Shown: positions 18,864-29,296, numbered from the stretch's first letter. The stretch is DNA of 64,000 bases from Woeseiaceae bacterium (GCA_030066655.1 JASJBE010000011.1:1-64000); one strand, 5' to 3'. Program-made: numbers and translations. The notes: generated by a model from the sequence alone, not told the origin.

Positions 18864-19268
18864 CTAGCCTTCGGCTAATGCTTCGAGCGCGCGCAGCACG
18901 TCGCGGCGACTGATCTGTCCGACCAGCCGGTTCTCGTCCATGACGGGGAAGCGCCGGAAGCGTGACTCCATGAACAGCTCGGCCAGGTCGATGATGCTCA
19001 TGTCGGCATCGACCGTCCTGACCTTGTGACTCATGAAGTCGGACACGGGCCCGCCCCAGATGCCGTGATAACCGGCATTCAGCGTTGCTTTCATGCAGTC
19101 CGCCTCGGACAGGATGCCGATCAGCGTGCCCGCCTGGTCGACGACCGGGGCGCCGGCGATGCGATGCTGGCACAGCATGGCGACGGCATCGAGCACGTCC
19201 ATGTCCGGCGTGAAGGTAACGAGCGTACGCGCCATGTAGTCTTTGACGAGTGCCGATTTGAGCGTCAT
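18864..19268 (-). CDS. CBS-domain pair protein
   Basis: A 134-residue soluble protein consisting of two CBS domains (about 8-62 and 76-130), with typical segments such as GAPVVDQAGTLIGILSE and RFRRFPVMDENRLVGQISR. CBS pairs bind adenosine nucleotides and act as energy sensors. Its ATG overlaps the stop of nqrM (ATGA), so it is the last gene of the NQR operon. That suggests nucleotide-dependent control of, or coexpression with, the sodium pump; a direct role is not shown. Confidence 0.9.
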   Translation of the reverse strand: MTLKSALVKDYMARTLVTFTPDMDVLDAVAMLCQHRIAGAPVVDQAGTLIGILSEADCMKATLNAGYHGIWGGPVSDFMSHKVRTVDADMSIIDLAELFMESRFRRFPVMDENRLVGQISRRDVLRALEALAEG

Positions 19269-19456
19269 GCCCTGTCACCCTTGCCGCGCTTCTTACAGTT
19301 GCCGCGACCGCTGCACAGTTCGCACTTGCCGCCGTTCAGTCCGCCGCAACTGCCACTGATCGCCTTGCGACCGTTCAGCACGCCAATACTCATGCCGGCG
19401 ATGACCAACAGCATGACGACGAAACTGATGCTCATCATCAGGAAAAACGTGTTCAC
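19265..19456 (-). CDS. nqrM: NQR maturation protein NqrM
   Basis: A 63-residue protein with one N-terminal transmembrane helix (about 5-26) and a cysteine-rich tail: CGG-LNG, CELC and a later Cys. This is the NqrM (formerly DUF539) pattern, known to be needed for assembly of the iron centre in Na+-NQR. It begins with GTG 19456, overlapping the apbE stop codon, and is in the standard apbE-nqrM position. Confidence 0.93.
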   Translation of the reverse strand: MNTFFLMMSISFVVMLLVIAGMSIGVLNGRKAISGSCGGLNGGKCELCSGRGNCKKRGKGDRA

Positions 19457-20475
19457 ATAGTCACCCGTCTGTCGAACGAGCTCGTGCTCGTTGCCTCTAT
19501 CTCATCCTCGCGCCTGACCAGGAAGTAGCCGGCGACGTCGAGCTTCTCCGCCAATGCTACGCCCTCACCGGGGCCGAGCACCAGTAACGCGGTTGCGAGC
19601 GCGTCGGCCTCGGCCGCGGAGTCAGCGATGACGGTAACCGCCGCCAGCTGATGCGCAACGGGCCAGCCCGTCTTCGAGTCGATCGTGTGCGAGAAAAGCT
19701 GGCCTTCGTACTCGAAGAAATTTCGGTAGTCGCCGGAGGTTGCCACACCAACGTCCGTGACGCGAATCACGCGCTCCGGCGCTCGGGCAAGCGGTAGCGG
19801 CTTCTCTATCGCGATCGCCCAGTTCCTCTGTTCTGCGTTCTTACCCCGAAGACGCAGTTCGCCGCCGACCTCTACGAGGTAGTTCTCGACGTCGTTCGCG
19901 TCGAGCAGCGCCGCCAGTTGATCGACGGCATAGCCCTTCGCCCATGCCGACAGGTCGATATAGACGTCGGCCGGGTCTTTGCGCATCGCCGACTCGGCAC
20001 ATCGGGTCTCCACCCGCTGGTAGCCTACTCGCTGCATAGCGGCGCTGATATCGGCCTCGGCGGGCGGCTCGGGCTCAACATCGGCGGGCCCGAATCCCCA
20101 CAGGTTCACCAGCGGGCCGACGGTGATGTCGAACGCGCCGTCGGTAAGCTCGCTGATCCTGAGCGCCTCGCTGACAACGTCGCAGAACTCGGGAGACACG
20201 TCTATCCAGTCGGTCGAAGGATTCGCATTGAAGCGCGAGATGTCCGAATCGTCGATGTACGTCGACGTCATTGCGTTGACCGCCTCGAGCGCCCGGTCGA
20301 TTTCATCGCTTAACCGCTGGCGCGACAGCGACTCGGGCGGCGCGACGAGTTTGACGCCGAAGGTCGTGCCCATCGTTTCCCCGGTTAGCTCGTACTGCGG
20401 CAGTCGCGTGTCGCCGTCACAGGCGGTCAGGTACAGCAGTGCGAATGCCGCGGTGGGCAGAGACGGCGCCCGCAT
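19453..20475 (-). CDS. apbE: FAD:protein FMN transferase ApbE lipoprotein
   Basis: A 340-residue exported protein that covalently attaches FMN to threonines of NqrB and NqrC. The signal ends in lipobox LTAC. Family motifs include GTTFGVK near the start, a DLSAWAKGYAVD segment, a GGELR segment, and SHTIDSKTGWPV near the C-terminus, where metal and FAD bind. I chose ATG 20475, which restores a proper signal peptide; a longer frame starts upstream inside nqrF. It follows nqrF by four bases. Confidence 0.93.
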   Translation of the reverse strand: MRAPSLPTAAFALLYLTACDGDTRLPQYELTGETMGTTFGVKLVAPPESLSRQRLSDEIDRALEAVNAMTSTYIDDSDISRFNANPSTDWIDVSPEFCDVVSEALRISELTDGAFDITVGPLVNLWGFGPADVEPEPPAEADISAAMQRVGYQRVETRCAESAMRKDPADVYIDLSAWAKGYAVDQLAALLDANDVENYLVEVGGELRLRGKNAEQRNWAIAIEKPLPLARAPERVIRVTDVGVATSGDYRNFFEYEGQLFSHTIDSKTGWPVAHQLAAVTVIADSAAEADALATALLVLGPGEGVALAEKLDVAGYFLVRREDEIEATSTSSFDRRVTM

Positions 20476-20479
20476 ACCG

Positions 20480-21724
20480 TCAGCCGCCGAAGTCGTCCAG
20501 GAGGATGTTCTCTGGCGGCACACCGAGGTCTTCGAGCATCTTGATGACGGCGACGTTCATCATCGGCGGCCCGCACAGATAGTATTCGCAGTCTTCGGGC
20601 GCCTCGTGCTTGCCGAGGTACTGGTCGAGCAGCACCTTGTGAATGAAGCCGGTGTAGCCCGTCCAGTGATCCTCAGGTTGCGGCTCTGACAGGGCGAGGT
20701 GCCACTGGAAGTTGTCGTTCTTCGCATCGAGCTCGTCGAACTCGTCAGCATAGAACACTTCTTTCAGGCTTCGCGCGCCGTACCAGAATGACATCTTGCG
20801 GTGACTGTGCTTTCGCTTGAGCTGGTCGAAGATATGCGAGCGCATTGGCGCCATGCCGGCACCGCCGCCGACGAAGACCATCTCGTTGTCGGTATCGCGC
20901 GCAAAGAACTCGCCGTAGGGACCGGAGACAAACACCTTATCGCCGGGCTTCAGGTTGAAGATAAATGACGACATCACACCAGGCGGCACTTTCTCACTGG
21001 CACCCGGCGGCGGCGTCGCGATGCGAACATTCAGCTTGATGAGGCCTTTCTCGAGCGGGAAATTCGCCATCGAGTACGCGCGCGAAACCGACTCGTCGAC
21101 GTGCGACTCGTACTTCCACAGGTGGTAGCGATCCCACTCATCCCTGAACTTCTCCTCGACGTCGAAATCCGAGTACTTCAGATCATGCGGGGGGCATTCG
21201 ATCTGTATGTAGCCGCCGGCGCGGAAATCCAGGTCCTCTCCCGCAGGCAGCTCCAGCACGAGCTCCTTGATGAAACTCGCGACGTTTTCGTTCGACTTGA
21301 CCGTGCACTCGATGCGACGCACGCCGAACACCTCGTCGGGCACCTGCACCGCCATGTCCTGCTTGACGGTGACCTGGCAGGACAGGCGCATGTGATCCGC
21401 CGCTTCGCGCTTGTTAATCAGCGATCGCTCGGTCGGCAGGATCGCACCGCCGCCCGACATCACGCGGACCTTGCACTGACCGCAGGTTCCGCCTCCGCCG
21501 CAGGCCGAAGCAACGAACAGGCCGCTGTCCGCGAGGCCCTGCATCAGCTTCATGCCGACGGGGATGTGCAGCTCACGATCCTCGTTGACGGTCACGGTAA
21601 CCGAACCGCTCGAGACGAGCTTGGAGCGCGCCCCGAGAATCACGAACACGAGCATCAGGACGATGGCCGTGAACAGGCCGACGCCCAGAAGCAGTTCCGT
21701 TACGAGAGTGTTCGTTCCCGCCAT
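20480..21724 (-). CDS. nqrF: Na+-NQR subunit F (NADH-oxidising flavoprotein)
   Basis: A 414-residue protein with one N-terminal membrane helix, a 2Fe-2S ferredoxin domain with C-X5-C-X2-C ([10 protein letters not shown]) plus a later SC cysteine, an FAD-binding domain with the RAYSMAN motif, and an NAD-binding domain with GGGAGMAP and a C-terminal CGPPMM segment. It takes electrons from NADH and passes them to the rest of NQR. ATG 21724 directly follows the nqrE stop; the open frame extends further upstream but only as an overlap with nqrE. Confidence 0.96.
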   Translation of the reverse strand: MAGTNTLVTELLLGVGLFTAIVLMLVFVILGARSKLVSSGSVTVTVNEDRELHIPVGMKLMQGLADSGLFVASACGGGGTCGQCKVRVMSGGGAILPTERSLINKREAADHMRLSCQVTVKQDMAVQVPDEVFGVRRIECTVKSNENVASFIKELVLELPAGEDLDFRAGGYIQIECPPHDLKYSDFDVEEKFRDEWDRYHLWKYESHVDESVSRAYSMANFPLEKGLIKLNVRIATPPPGASEKVPPGVMSSFIFNLKPGDKVFVSGPYGEFFARDTDNEMVFVGGGAGMAPMRSHIFDQLKRKHSHRKMSFWYGARSLKEVFYADEFDELDAKNDNFQWHLALSEPQPEDHWTGYTGFIHKVLLDQYLGKHEAPEDCEYYLCGPPMMNVAVIKMLEDLGVPPENILLDDFGG

Positions 21725-21726
21725 GC

Positions 21727-22329
21727 TCAGATCCCCGAAAAGCCCATGAAGCCCAGCGACATCAGGCCGACGATGATGAAGGTGATGCCGAGTCCCTGCA
21801 GACCCTCGGGCACGTCGCTGTATTTCAGCTTCTCGCGGATGCCGGCCAGCGCGATCAGCGCGATGGCCCAGCCCGCCCCACTGCCGATGCCGTACACGAC
21901 ACTCTCGCCGAAGTTGTACTGGCGTTCGACCATGAACAGCGTGCCGCCGAGAATGGCGCAGTTGACGGTGATCAGCGGCAGGAAGATGCCGAGCGCGTTG
22001 TACAGCGCCGGGAAATAACGATCCAGCGTCATCTCGAGAATCTGTACCAGCGCGGCGATGACGCCGATGTAGCTGACCAGGCCCAGGAAACTCAGGTCGA
22101 CGTCGGGAAAACCGGCCCATGCCAGCGCACCGTCCTTCAGCAGGTAGGCATAGATCAGATAGTTGACCGGCACGGTGATCGCCTGCACGGTGACGACGGC
22201 GAGACCGAGGCCGACCGCCGTCTCCACGCGTTTCGACACAGCGAGGAAGGTACACATGCCGAGGAAGAATGCGAGCGCCAGGTTCTCGACGAACGCGGCC
22301 CTGATAAACAAACTGAAATACGCTTCCAT
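21727..22329 (-). CDS. nqrE: Na+-NQR subunit E
   Basis: A 200-residue integral membrane protein of about six helices, beginning [20 protein letters not shown], typical of NqrE/RnfA. NqrD and NqrE form a paired membrane core that binds an iron cofactor. Its start overlaps the nqrD stop and it is followed by nqrF after a two-base gap. Confidence 0.96.
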   Translation of the reverse strand: MEAYFSLFIRAAFVENLALAFFLGMCTFLAVSKRVETAVGLGLAVVTVQAITVPVNYLIYAYLLKDGALAWAGFPDVDLSFLGLVSYIGVIAALVQILEMTLDRYFPALYNALGIFLPLITVNCAILGGTLFMVERQYNFGESVVYGIGSGAGWAIALIALAGIREKLKYSDVPEGLQGLGITFIIVGLMSLGFMGFSGI

Positions 22330-22988
22330 CAGTAGATCTCGGTCCGATGCACTTCGTGAATCTGGTAATCCGGTTTCTCGACCTGCGCCTTCTTCCAGGT
22401 CCGGATCGCCCAGATCAGGCCGCCGATGATGAAGAATGCGCTAGGCGGCAACAGCATCATGCCGTTCGCCTCGTACCAGCCACCGTCGGAGGTCAGCGGC
22501 AGGATCTGGAAGCCGAGCAGCGTACCGGCGCCGAACAGCTCGCGCGTCGCCGCCACGGCGATCAGAATCGCGCTGTAGCCGAGGCCGTTGCCCAGGCCAT
22601 CGAGGAAGCTCATGCCCACACTGTTCTTCATCGCAAACGCCTCTGCCCGGCCGAGCACGATGCAGTTCGTGATGATCAGGCCGACAAATACCGACAGCTG
22701 CTTGCTGGTCTCATACGCGTAGGCCCTCAACAGCTGATCGGTCACGATGACCAGGGACGCGATGATCGTCATGTGGACGATGATTCGGATGTTGTTCGGG
22801 ATACGATTGCGGATACTGCTGATCGCGGCGCCGGACAGCGCGGCGACACTCGTCAGCGCGAGGCACATCAGCAACGAGGGCAGCAGCGACGTCGTCACCG
22901 CGAGCGCCGAACAGATACCCAGCACCTGCAGTGTGACCGGGTTGTTATCCACCAGTGGATCGATCAGGACTTTTCTCGTGTCACTCAT
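22329..22988 (-). CDS. nqrD: Na+-NQR subunit D
   Basis: A 219-residue integral membrane protein of about six helices, with the N-terminal [17 protein letters not shown] segment characteristic of NqrD/RnfE. It is the partner of NqrE in the membrane core. It starts two bases after nqrC ends and overlaps nqrE. Confidence 0.96.
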   Translation of the reverse strand: MSDTRKVLIDPLVDNNPVTLQVLGICSALAVTTSLLPSLLMCLALTSVAALSGAAISSIRNRIPNNIRIIVHMTIIASLVIVTDQLLRAYAYETSKQLSVFVGLIITNCIVLGRAEAFAMKNSVGMSFLDGLGNGLGYSAILIAVAATRELFGAGTLLGFQILPLTSDGGWYEANGMMLLPPSAFFIIGGLIWAIRTWKKAQVEKPDYQIHEVHRTEIY

Positions 22989-22990
22989 CG

Positions 22991-23806
22991 TCAGGTTCCT
23001 TTCGCTTGTCGGTACTGCTCGAGGTAGGGCCCATACCCGTGCGGGCCGGTCCAGTACCGAACGAGATTCATGACGCCACGACCGGTCAGCGTCGCGCCGG
23101 ACAGGCCGTCAACCTGGTGCTGGACGTATGGGTTGCCGTCCGCCACGGTGCCGCGCACGACCTCCATTCGCGGCTGGCCGTCGTCACCGTAGATCTTCTT
23201 GCCAACCCATTGCGCCTGCCATTCCGGGTCCTCGATCTGGTCTCCGAGGCCTGGCGTCTCGGCGTGATCATAGAACTGGAGCCCGCTGACGGTCTCGCCA
23301 TCGGGCTCGAGCGCCAGGTAGCCGTACAGCGTCGACCAAAGGCCGGTGCCTCGCACGGGCAGGATGATCTGCGACAGCTCTCCGCCGTCACTGACGAGAT
23401 ACACCGGCGCGTAGATCGCGCGGCGCTTGATCTTGCCGATATCGAGTTCCTCGGGGATCCTGACGCTCGTGTCCGGCTCGTTCGCGGCGGCGATCGGGTC
23501 GAAATTGTTTGCGTCGATAGACTCGACGTATTCACCCGTCTCCAGCTCGACAACGCGAGCTTCGATACGCTCGAGACCCTGCTCGATATCGGCCCCCGGC
23601 TCCAGCAGTCCGGCAACGTCCAGGATAATGCGCTGGCGGAACCGGACCTCGTTCATCTCCTGGATCGGCTTGAGCATGATCGCGGCGCCAGCCACGAGGA
23701 TCGAGCAAACGAGGCTCAGGCCGATCGCGATCGTCAGCGTGTTGCTGGTGCTATCGCGGTCGAAAGCTTCGCGTTCTTCGTTGGCGTTGTTATCTGCGTC
23801 AGACAC
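22991..23806 (-). CDS. nqrC: Na+-NQR subunit C (covalent FMN)
   Basis: A 271-residue protein with an N-terminal membrane anchor (about 25-48) and a periplasmic FMN domain. The flavinylation motif is L-S-G-A-T-L-T near the C-terminus, where ApbE links FMN to the Thr. An acidic pre-anchor stretch ([16 protein letters not shown]) is somewhat longer than in Vibrio NqrC. The start overlaps the end of nqrB by eight bases. Confidence 0.96.
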   Translation of the reverse strand: MSDADNNANEEREAFDRDSTSNTLTIAIGLSLVCSILVAGAAIMLKPIQEMNEVRFRQRIILDVAGLLEPGADIEQGLERIEARVVELETGEYVESIDANNFDPIAAANEPDTSVRIPEELDIGKIKRRAIYAPVYLVSDGGELSQIILPVRGTGLWSTLYGYLALEPDGETVSGLQFYDHAETPGLGDQIEDPEWQAQWVGKKIYGDDGQPRMEVVRGTVADGNPYVQHQVDGLSGATLTGRGVMNLVRYWTGPHGYGPYLEQYRQAKGT

Positions 23807-25007
23807 TGCGCTTGATCCTCCGCTTGATGTTGGCCTGTACGACGAAGTGGTCGATCACGGGCGCGAACACGTTCGCGAGCAGGATCGCCAGCATGATGCC
23901 CTCCGGAAATGCCGGGTTGATGACGCGAATCAGCCACGTCAAAAAGCCGATCAGCAGACCGAATATCCACTTGCCCGTGTCCGTCTGTGCCGCGCTGACC
24001 GGGTCTGTCGCCATGAAAACGGCGCCGAAGGCGAAGCCGCCCAGCGCGATGTGCCAGTACCAGGGCATGGACATCATCGGGTTTTCGCTGACGACGCCGC
24101 TGAAGATCAGCGACGGGATGATCAGCCCGAGAAAAACCGCGACGATGATGCGCCACGACGCGATGCCGGTGTAGATCAGCATGGCCCCGCCCAGCAGGCA
24201 CGCGATCGTCGATGTCTCGCCGATTGAGCCGGGAACCTGCCCGATGAATGCCTGCATCCACGTGATGCCACTGTCGGCGATGCCCGCCATGCCGTCGATT
24301 GCGCTGATGCCGAGCGCCGTCGCTCCGCTGTAGCCATCGACGGTGGTCCAGACGGCGTCGCCGGAGATCTGCGCCGGATAGGCGAAATACAGGAACGCAC
24401 GCCCGACGAGCGCCGGGTTCAGGAAGTTTTTGCCCGTGCCGCCGAAGACCTCCTTACCGACGACGACGCCAAAGCTGATGCCGACGGCCACCTGCCACAG
24501 TGGAATGTTGGCCGGCAGGATCAGCGCGTACAGCATCGACGTCACGAAGAAGCCTTCGTTGACCTCGTGGTTTCTGACGGCTGCGAAGAGGACCTCCCAG
24601 AAGCCGCCGGCCGCCATCGTGACAACGTAGATGGGAATGAAGAAGACGAATCCCTGCATGATGCAGTCGTAGAGACTGTTCGGGTCGTAGCCTGCCCCCA
24701 GCAGCGCCAGCGCCGTTGCACGCCAGCCACCGATGTCTTCCAGCCCCATCGATGCCAGCGCCATATTGCCCTGGTAGCCGGTGTTCCACATGCCGACCAT
24801 CAGTGCCGGCATGACGGCAAACACGACCGTGATCATGACGCGTTTCAGGTCGATCGCATCGCGGACGTGCGGCGCGTGACGCGTCACATCGGGCGGCGAA
24901 TAGAACAGCGTGTCGACCATCTCGTACAGCGCGTGAAAACGCTCGTAGCGCCCGCCCTGCATGAACAGGGGCTCCATGCGATCGAGTACGCCGCGTAATC
25001 CCTTCAT
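23799..25007 (-). CDS. nqrB: Na+-NQR subunit B (covalent FMN, riboflavin)
   Basis: A 402-residue membrane protein with about ten helices. The FMN attachment motif S-G-A-T lies in DGYSGATALG. The N-terminus MKGLRGVLDRMEPLF is characteristic. NqrB forms part of the sodium path and the quinone site. It overlaps nqrA by one base and nqrC by eight, so translation is coupled along the operon. Confidence 0.96.
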   Translation of the reverse strand: MKGLRGVLDRMEPLFMQGGRYERFHALYEMVDTLFYSPPDVTRHAPHVRDAIDLKRVMITVVFAVMPALMVGMWNTGYQGNMALASMGLEDIGGWRATALALLGAGYDPNSLYDCIMQGFVFFIPIYVVTMAAGGFWEVLFAAVRNHEVNEGFFVTSMLYALILPANIPLWQVAVGISFGVVVGKEVFGGTGKNFLNPALVGRAFLYFAYPAQISGDAVWTTVDGYSGATALGISAIDGMAGIADSGITWMQAFIGQVPGSIGETSTIACLLGGAMLIYTGIASWRIIVAVFLGLIIPSLIFSGVVSENPMMSMPWYWHIALGGFAFGAVFMATDPVSAAQTDTGKWIFGLLIGFLTWLIRVINPAFPEGIMLAILLANVFAPVIDHFVVQANIKRRIKRSV

Positions 25008-26353
25008 CAGCCGTTCACCTCTATTTCGTGGAGATTACGACGCAGGTGCTGGCCGTATTCGTATTTGCCGTTGCAGACGAAGGAGCACAGGCCGAGGTCT
25101 TCCTCGTCGAGTTCAAGGCAGCCCAGCGCCTGTGCCATATCCGTATCGCCGACGACCAAAGCCTTCAGCAGGGGCGTCGGCAGGATGTCGAGTGGCATGA
25201 CGCGCTCGAAACCACCGGTTGACACCATCGCTCTCGCGCTGCCGTTCTGTGAGCTCGTCAACGAAAACTTGCCCCGGTTCAGGACGTGGCCGGCATAGGC
25301 GCGCGTGAACGAGAATTTCTTTCTCCCGGGCCGCATCCACGCAAGAAACTCCCTCGGACTTTCCTCCTGCAGTGCGCAGACCTGGTTGTGGTAGCGGCCC
25401 AACCATGCGCCCCAACCGGAGCCGCGGCTGCCGGACAGCGGCGACCCTGAGACGATCCGGAGCTTTTCACCGTCGATCTCGTCTTTTAGCAGGTCGACGG
25501 TGCTGGCCCCCAGCCGCGTGCGTACGAGCCGCGGGTTTCGCATCTGCGGGCCGCCCAGTGCGACGATACGCTCGGTCGGGATGCGACCGGTTGTAAACAG
25601 TCGGCCGAATGCGATGACGTCCTGGTAGCCCAGGTGCCAGACAACCTTGTTCTTGCAGACCGGCTCGAGCATATGAATGTGCGTACCGACGAGACCCGCC
25701 GGGTGCGGCCCGTCGAACTCGGCGTGCCGGAATGTCTCGCTCTCAGGACACGGGATACCGGAGTTCGGCGCCGTGCAGACATAGACAGGCTTATCCGTCA
25801 GGGCGGCCAGCACCGCGAGGCCGTGAGCAAACGAGTCGCCGGCATCTTCTATGACGACGGCAGGGTCCGCGGCTAGCGGGTTCGTGTCGATCGCCGTGAC
25901 AAAGATCGCCTCGGGCTCGGCATCCGGCGCGGGAATCTTGCTGTACGGACGCGTGCGGAATGCTGTCCAGAAACCGGACGCGATCAGCATATCGCGGACC
26001 TGCTGGCTGCTCAGCGTCGCAAGCGTATCAGCGCTGACGGCGTCAAAGCGTTCTTCGGCGTCGCCCTCCAACATGATGACGACGGACTGCAGCACCCGAC
26101 GCTGGCCACGGTTAATCGCGATGACCTTGCCACTGCCGGGCGATGTGAATTCCACACCGGGATTTTGCTTATCGAAGAAGAGGGGCTGCCCGAGACTGAC
26201 CTGCTCGCCTTCACGAACCCGCATTCCCGGCTTCAGGTCAACATAGTCGGGCCCCAGCAGCGCCACTGTGATGATCTCGTTGCCGTCGGAAATAGTCTGC
26301 TGGGGCGGCCCGGATATCGGTATATCCAGCCCCTTGTTGATTCTTATCGGCAT
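25007..26353 (-). CDS. nqrA: Na+-NQR subunit A
   Basis: A 448-residue cytoplasmic-side subunit with the usual N-terminus (MPIRINKGLDIPISG) and length. It is the first gene of nqrABCDEF-apbE-nqrM. NqrA associates with NqrB near the ubiquinone site. The 156-bp stretch upstream to the ureohydrolase gene is the probable promoter region; no specific operator is evident there. Confidence 0.96.
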   Translation of the reverse strand: MPIRINKGLDIPISGPPQQTISDGNEIITVALLGPDYVDLKPGMRVREGEQVSLGQPLFFDKQNPGVEFTSPGSGKVIAINRGQRRVLQSVVIMLEGDAEERFDAVSADTLATLSSQQVRDMLIASGFWTAFRTRPYSKIPAPDAEPEAIFVTAIDTNPLAADPAVVIEDAGDSFAHGLAVLAALTDKPVYVCTAPNSGIPCPESETFRHAEFDGPHPAGLVGTHIHMLEPVCKNKVVWHLGYQDVIAFGRLFTTGRIPTERIVALGGPQMRNPRLVRTRLGASTVDLLKDEIDGEKLRIVSGSPLSGSRGSGWGAWLGRYHNQVCALQEESPREFLAWMRPGRKKFSFTRAYAGHVLNRGKFSLTSSQNGSARAMVSTGGFERVMPLDILPTPLLKALVVGDTDMAQALGCLELDEEDLGLCSFVCNGKYEYGQHLRRNLHEIEVNG

Positions 26354-26509
26354 GCGGTTTGTCGGATCTCAGTCTTCGTAAGCGAAGTTCCAAGCAATTT
26401 ATTGCTTCAACCGGCAGCGAACCATAAGTAAAAGACGCAGCGCGTTGCGCGTAGCGAACCCACCGTCCGGGCGGACGCCGGGACAGACAGCAATCGGAAG
26501 AGAGGCCGC

Positions 26510-27337
26510 TTAGCGAGATTCGCTCAGGAGCCTGCCCAGCAGCTCCCGAACCAGCTTTGCCGCGACGACGCTGGTGATTCCCGTCGGATCGACAAGCGGG
26601 TTCACTTCGACGACGTCCGCACCGACTACGCGGGGCGCCTTGGTATTGGCAATGACGTCGAGTACCTGGCGAACACTTAAACCCCCGGGCTCCGGATGTG
26701 AGACCCCGGGCGCGAATGCCGGGTCCAGCCCGTCGACATCGAATGAGATGTATAGCGGCGAATCAAAGCGGAGCGCCGGGCCGGGGCCGTGCGACCAGGG
26801 CGGATGCACGTCGACATTGTGCTGCTTGAGCATCGCGGCCTGTTCGGGTCCGTAGCTTCGAATCCCGACCTGCACCAGCCGATCGACGAGACCCTCCTCG
26901 ACGATACGCGCCATCGGGCTCGCGTGAGAGAAGGGATTCTGTTCGAACTCCGGGTAGATGTCCGGATGGGCATCGAAGTGCAGCAGGCTGATCGGCCCGT
27001 GGGCGGCAGCGACGGCCCTGATGATCGGGTAGGTGACGGCATGGTCGCCACCCAGCAGGACGAGCCGGTCGGTCTTCTGCAGTGCGTTCGCGACGCCCTT
27101 CTCGATCGCGTCGATCGGGGCTCGCGTCGCCGTCTCGTCAGGAATATCCAGGTCACCGTGATCGACGACCTGGTCACTGGGCCAGACCTTGAAGCCGGTT
27201 TCGCTGTAGGCATTGGCCGACTCTGACGACAGCGCCTTGCGAATCGTCGGCGGCGCTTCGGCGGGTCCTCGCTTGAAGCTCGAATTGGCGTCGAAGCCCA
27301 ACCCGAGCACCCCGACCTTACCCGACGTCGCACTCAT
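26510..27337 (-). CDS. Arginase/agmatinase-family ureohydrolase
   Basis: A protein of about 275 residues with the dimanganese site motifs of the ureohydrolase superfamily: LLGGDHAVT, LLHFDAHPDIY and ISFDVDGLDPAFAPG. Substrate may be agmatine, arginine or another guanidino compound; motif reading alone does not separate these. ATG 27337 was chosen; a GTG four codons upstream (27349) is an alternative, and neither has a strong ribosome-binding site. It is a single gene upstream of the NQR operon on the same strand, with a 156-bp gap. Confidence 0.9.
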   Translation of the reverse strand: MSATSGKVGVLGLGFDANSSFKRGPAEAPPTIRKALSSESANAYSETGFKVWPSDQVVDHGDLDIPDETATRAPIDAIEKGVANALQKTDRLVLLGGDHAVTYPIIRAVAAAHGPISLLHFDAHPDIYPEFEQNPFSHASPMARIVEEGLVDRLVQVGIRSYGPEQAAMLKQHNVDVHPPWSHGPGPALRFDSPLYISFDVDGLDPAFAPGVSHPEPGGLSVRQVLDVIANTKAPRVVGADVVEVNPLVDPTGITSVVAAKLVRELLGRLLSESR

Positions 27338-27527
27338 GATCTTCAGCACCCTGAATACAGTGTCGCCAGAGCATAGGGGAACGAGCGGACATTGCCCAGC
27401 CGCGGTTGATCGTCAGCGGGCCAGCGCGCGAAACGGAAACACTTGTCATTGACAGCGTACTATACCGAGACTAACCGACGCCGGTGATGGTCCGGCGAGG
27501 TCAGATCTTACGCCCGGAGGTTGACAC

Positions 27528-27908
27528 GTGTGGTACCGCATCGCCGCTGACCTGATTTTGGTCATCCACGTCACGTTCGTCCTGTTCGTCGTGCTCGGAC
27601 TCGTCGCGATTCTCTTAGGCGGCTGGCTGAACTGGAGTTGGGTGCGCAATCGATGGTTTCGGATCCTGCATCTCGTCGCTATCGGCGTCGTTGTACTGCA
27701 GGCGTGGCTGGGGCGACTATGTCCGCTGACGATCTGGGAAATGGCGCTGCGCGCGAAAGCCGGCGACGCAACCTATGAAGGCGCGTTTATCGCGCACTGG
27801 CTGCAGTCGCTGCTGTACTACGACGCGCCGATGTGGGTTTTCGCTGTCGCGTACACGGCGTTTGGCGCGCTGGTCGTGCTGAGCTGGTTCCTGGTGCGGC
27901 CGAGGTGA
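27528..27908 (+). CDS. DUF2784 membrane protein
   Basis: A 126-residue protein with about four transmembrane helices (roughly 8-32, 44-62, 90-105 and 105-122). The pattern matches DUF2784: an IHVTFVLFVVLG helix, then GRLCPLTIWE with a conserved CPLT. It starts at GTG 27528 with a CGGAGG site seven bases upstream. Function is unknown. It converges on the end of the glucan minus-arm operon. Confidence 0.85.
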   Translation: MWYRIAADLILVIHVTFVLFVVLGLVAILLGGWLNWSWVRNRWFRILHLVAIGVVVLQAWLGRLCPLTIWEMALRAKAGDATYEGAFIAHWLQSLLYYDAPMWVFAVAYTAFGALVVLSWFLVRPR

Positions 27909-27939
27909 GCGGATTGAGGACCGTTTGGCTGAGGGTCGG

Positions 27940-29223
27940 TCAGTCGCCGACCTTCTCGTAAACCCGGACGTAGTCGATGAGCATCTTCTGCGGGAAGATA
28001 CTGTCGTCGATCGGGCCGCCGGCGCGACCCCACGCGCCGCCGACGGCGACGTTCATGATCAGGTGGAAGGGCTTGTCGTAGGGCCACGACTCCCAGCCGT
28101 TGCCCTCATTCATGTAGGTGAAGTAATGCTTGTCGTCGACGAAGATGTCGATGCGTTCCGGTGACCACTCCATCGCGTACACGTGGTAGTTCTTGTCGAC
28201 GTCCTCAAGCAGGACTCGGCCCTTGCGCTGTTCCCACTTCAGCCAGTAGTAGGCCTCGTTGTGCACGGTGCCATGCACATGACCCATCTCGTAGCCGACG
28301 TGTTCCATGATGTCGATCTCGCCGGACTTCGGCCACGCGTCGCAGGTCTCGCTGCCCTGCCACTCATCGCCTTCCTTGCAGGTCGTCGCATAGAAGAACG
28401 GGTCGCTCGGCAGCATCCAGATCGCGGCCCAGCTGCCCTGTCCGCGCGGCAGCTTCGCGCGAATCTCGAATCGGCCGTAGAGAAAGTCGCCTTTCTTCAT
28501 CGAATGCACGCGACCGGACGTGTAGTGCGCACCCTCGTAGTCTTCCCGGTGCGCCTCGATGACGAGATGCCCGTCCTCGACACGCAGATTCTTCTCCCGC
28601 GCCGTGTAGGCCTGGTCCTCGTCGTTGACCTTGCGCGGCGCCCAGACATCGGGCTCCCACTTCTCGGGATCCGGCGGGCCCTCGTAGTCGAACTCGTCGT
28701 TCCAGACCATCTTCCATTCCGGTGACGGCCGGTTCTTGTGCCGGACTTCGAGTGCGCTTAAGACCGGCTGCATCGAACGTGCCTCGAAGGCAATCTCCAG
28801 CCTGCCGTTCGTGACCTCGACGTTTGGCACGGTGATCGTCAGCGCGGAGTGGATCTTCCCGTCGCGCGACTTCGTAATGTCGAGCCAGTGGATGCGGTGT
28901 TCGCCCTGGACGATCGCGTCGAAGAGTCGTACACCGCCGTGCAGGTCATGCGGCTCCGCGAAGTGGAACGTCACGTCATAGACGTCGTTGGCCAGCGGCC
29001 GCGATATGCGAATGTCACCCTCGCGATAGGTCCGGTACAGCTCGGGGTCCTGCGAGCCCTTGACCTCGTGCATCGTGCCAATCTCGCCGCCCTCGACGAA
29101 TTCCTCGGCCTCGAAGGCGGTGCCGTCCATGCCGACGTAGGCCGGCCCTCCGACGTTGATGGCCCAGACCAGGTCTGTTTCCGTTTCGGGTGCTACTTCG
29201 ATCTTCAACGTATTCTGTTTCAT
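27940..29223 (-). CDS. Malectin-like plus GH16 beta-glucanase without a signal peptide
   Basis: A 427-residue protein. Residues about 15-160 resemble a malectin-type carbohydrate-binding domain (INVGGPAYVGMDG start). Residues about 168-427 form a GH16 domain with E-I-D-I-M-E (Glu302, Asp304, Glu307) and a closing DYVRVYE. It probably cuts beta-1,3-glucan chains. No signal peptide is seen from ATG 29223 or from the in-frame codons up to 29361, so it may act in the cytoplasm or leave by an unknown route. It is last in the minus arm of the glucan locus, 73 bp after a halogenase-like gene. Confidence 0.88.
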   Translation of the reverse strand: MKQNTLKIEVAPETETDLVWAINVGGPAYVGMDGTAFEAEEFVEGGEIGTMHEVKGSQDPELYRTYREGDIRISRPLANDVYDVTFHFAEPHDLHGGVRLFDAIVQGEHRIHWLDITKSRDGKIHSALTITVPNVEVTNGRLEIAFEARSMQPVLSALEVRHKNRPSPEWKMVWNDEFDYEGPPDPEKWEPDVWAPRKVNDEDQAYTAREKNLRVEDGHLVIEAHREDYEGAHYTSGRVHSMKKGDFLYGRFEIRAKLPRGQGSWAAIWMLPSDPFFYATTCKEGDEWQGSETCDAWPKSGEIDIMEHVGYEMGHVHGTVHNEAYYWLKWEQRKGRVLLEDVDKNYHVYAMEWSPERIDIFVDDKHYFTYMNEGNGWESWPYDKPFHLIMNVAVGGAWGRAGGPIDDSIFPQKMLIDYVRVYEKVGD

Positions 29224-29296
29224 ATCAGACTCACAGGCGTATTGGGTGAGCGCCAACGGATACGTGTGGCGCCTTGACTGCCGGAAGCTGTGCCTC

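Noticed and set aside
21725..22255. N-terminal extension of the nqrF frame
   Set aside because: It overlaps nqrE in another frame and has no NqrF-like sequence; ATG 21724 gives the standard protein.
26354..26509. Short GC-rich inverted repeat near 26463 upstream of nqrA
   Set aside because: Arms of only four to five bases; likely chance in GC-rich DNA.
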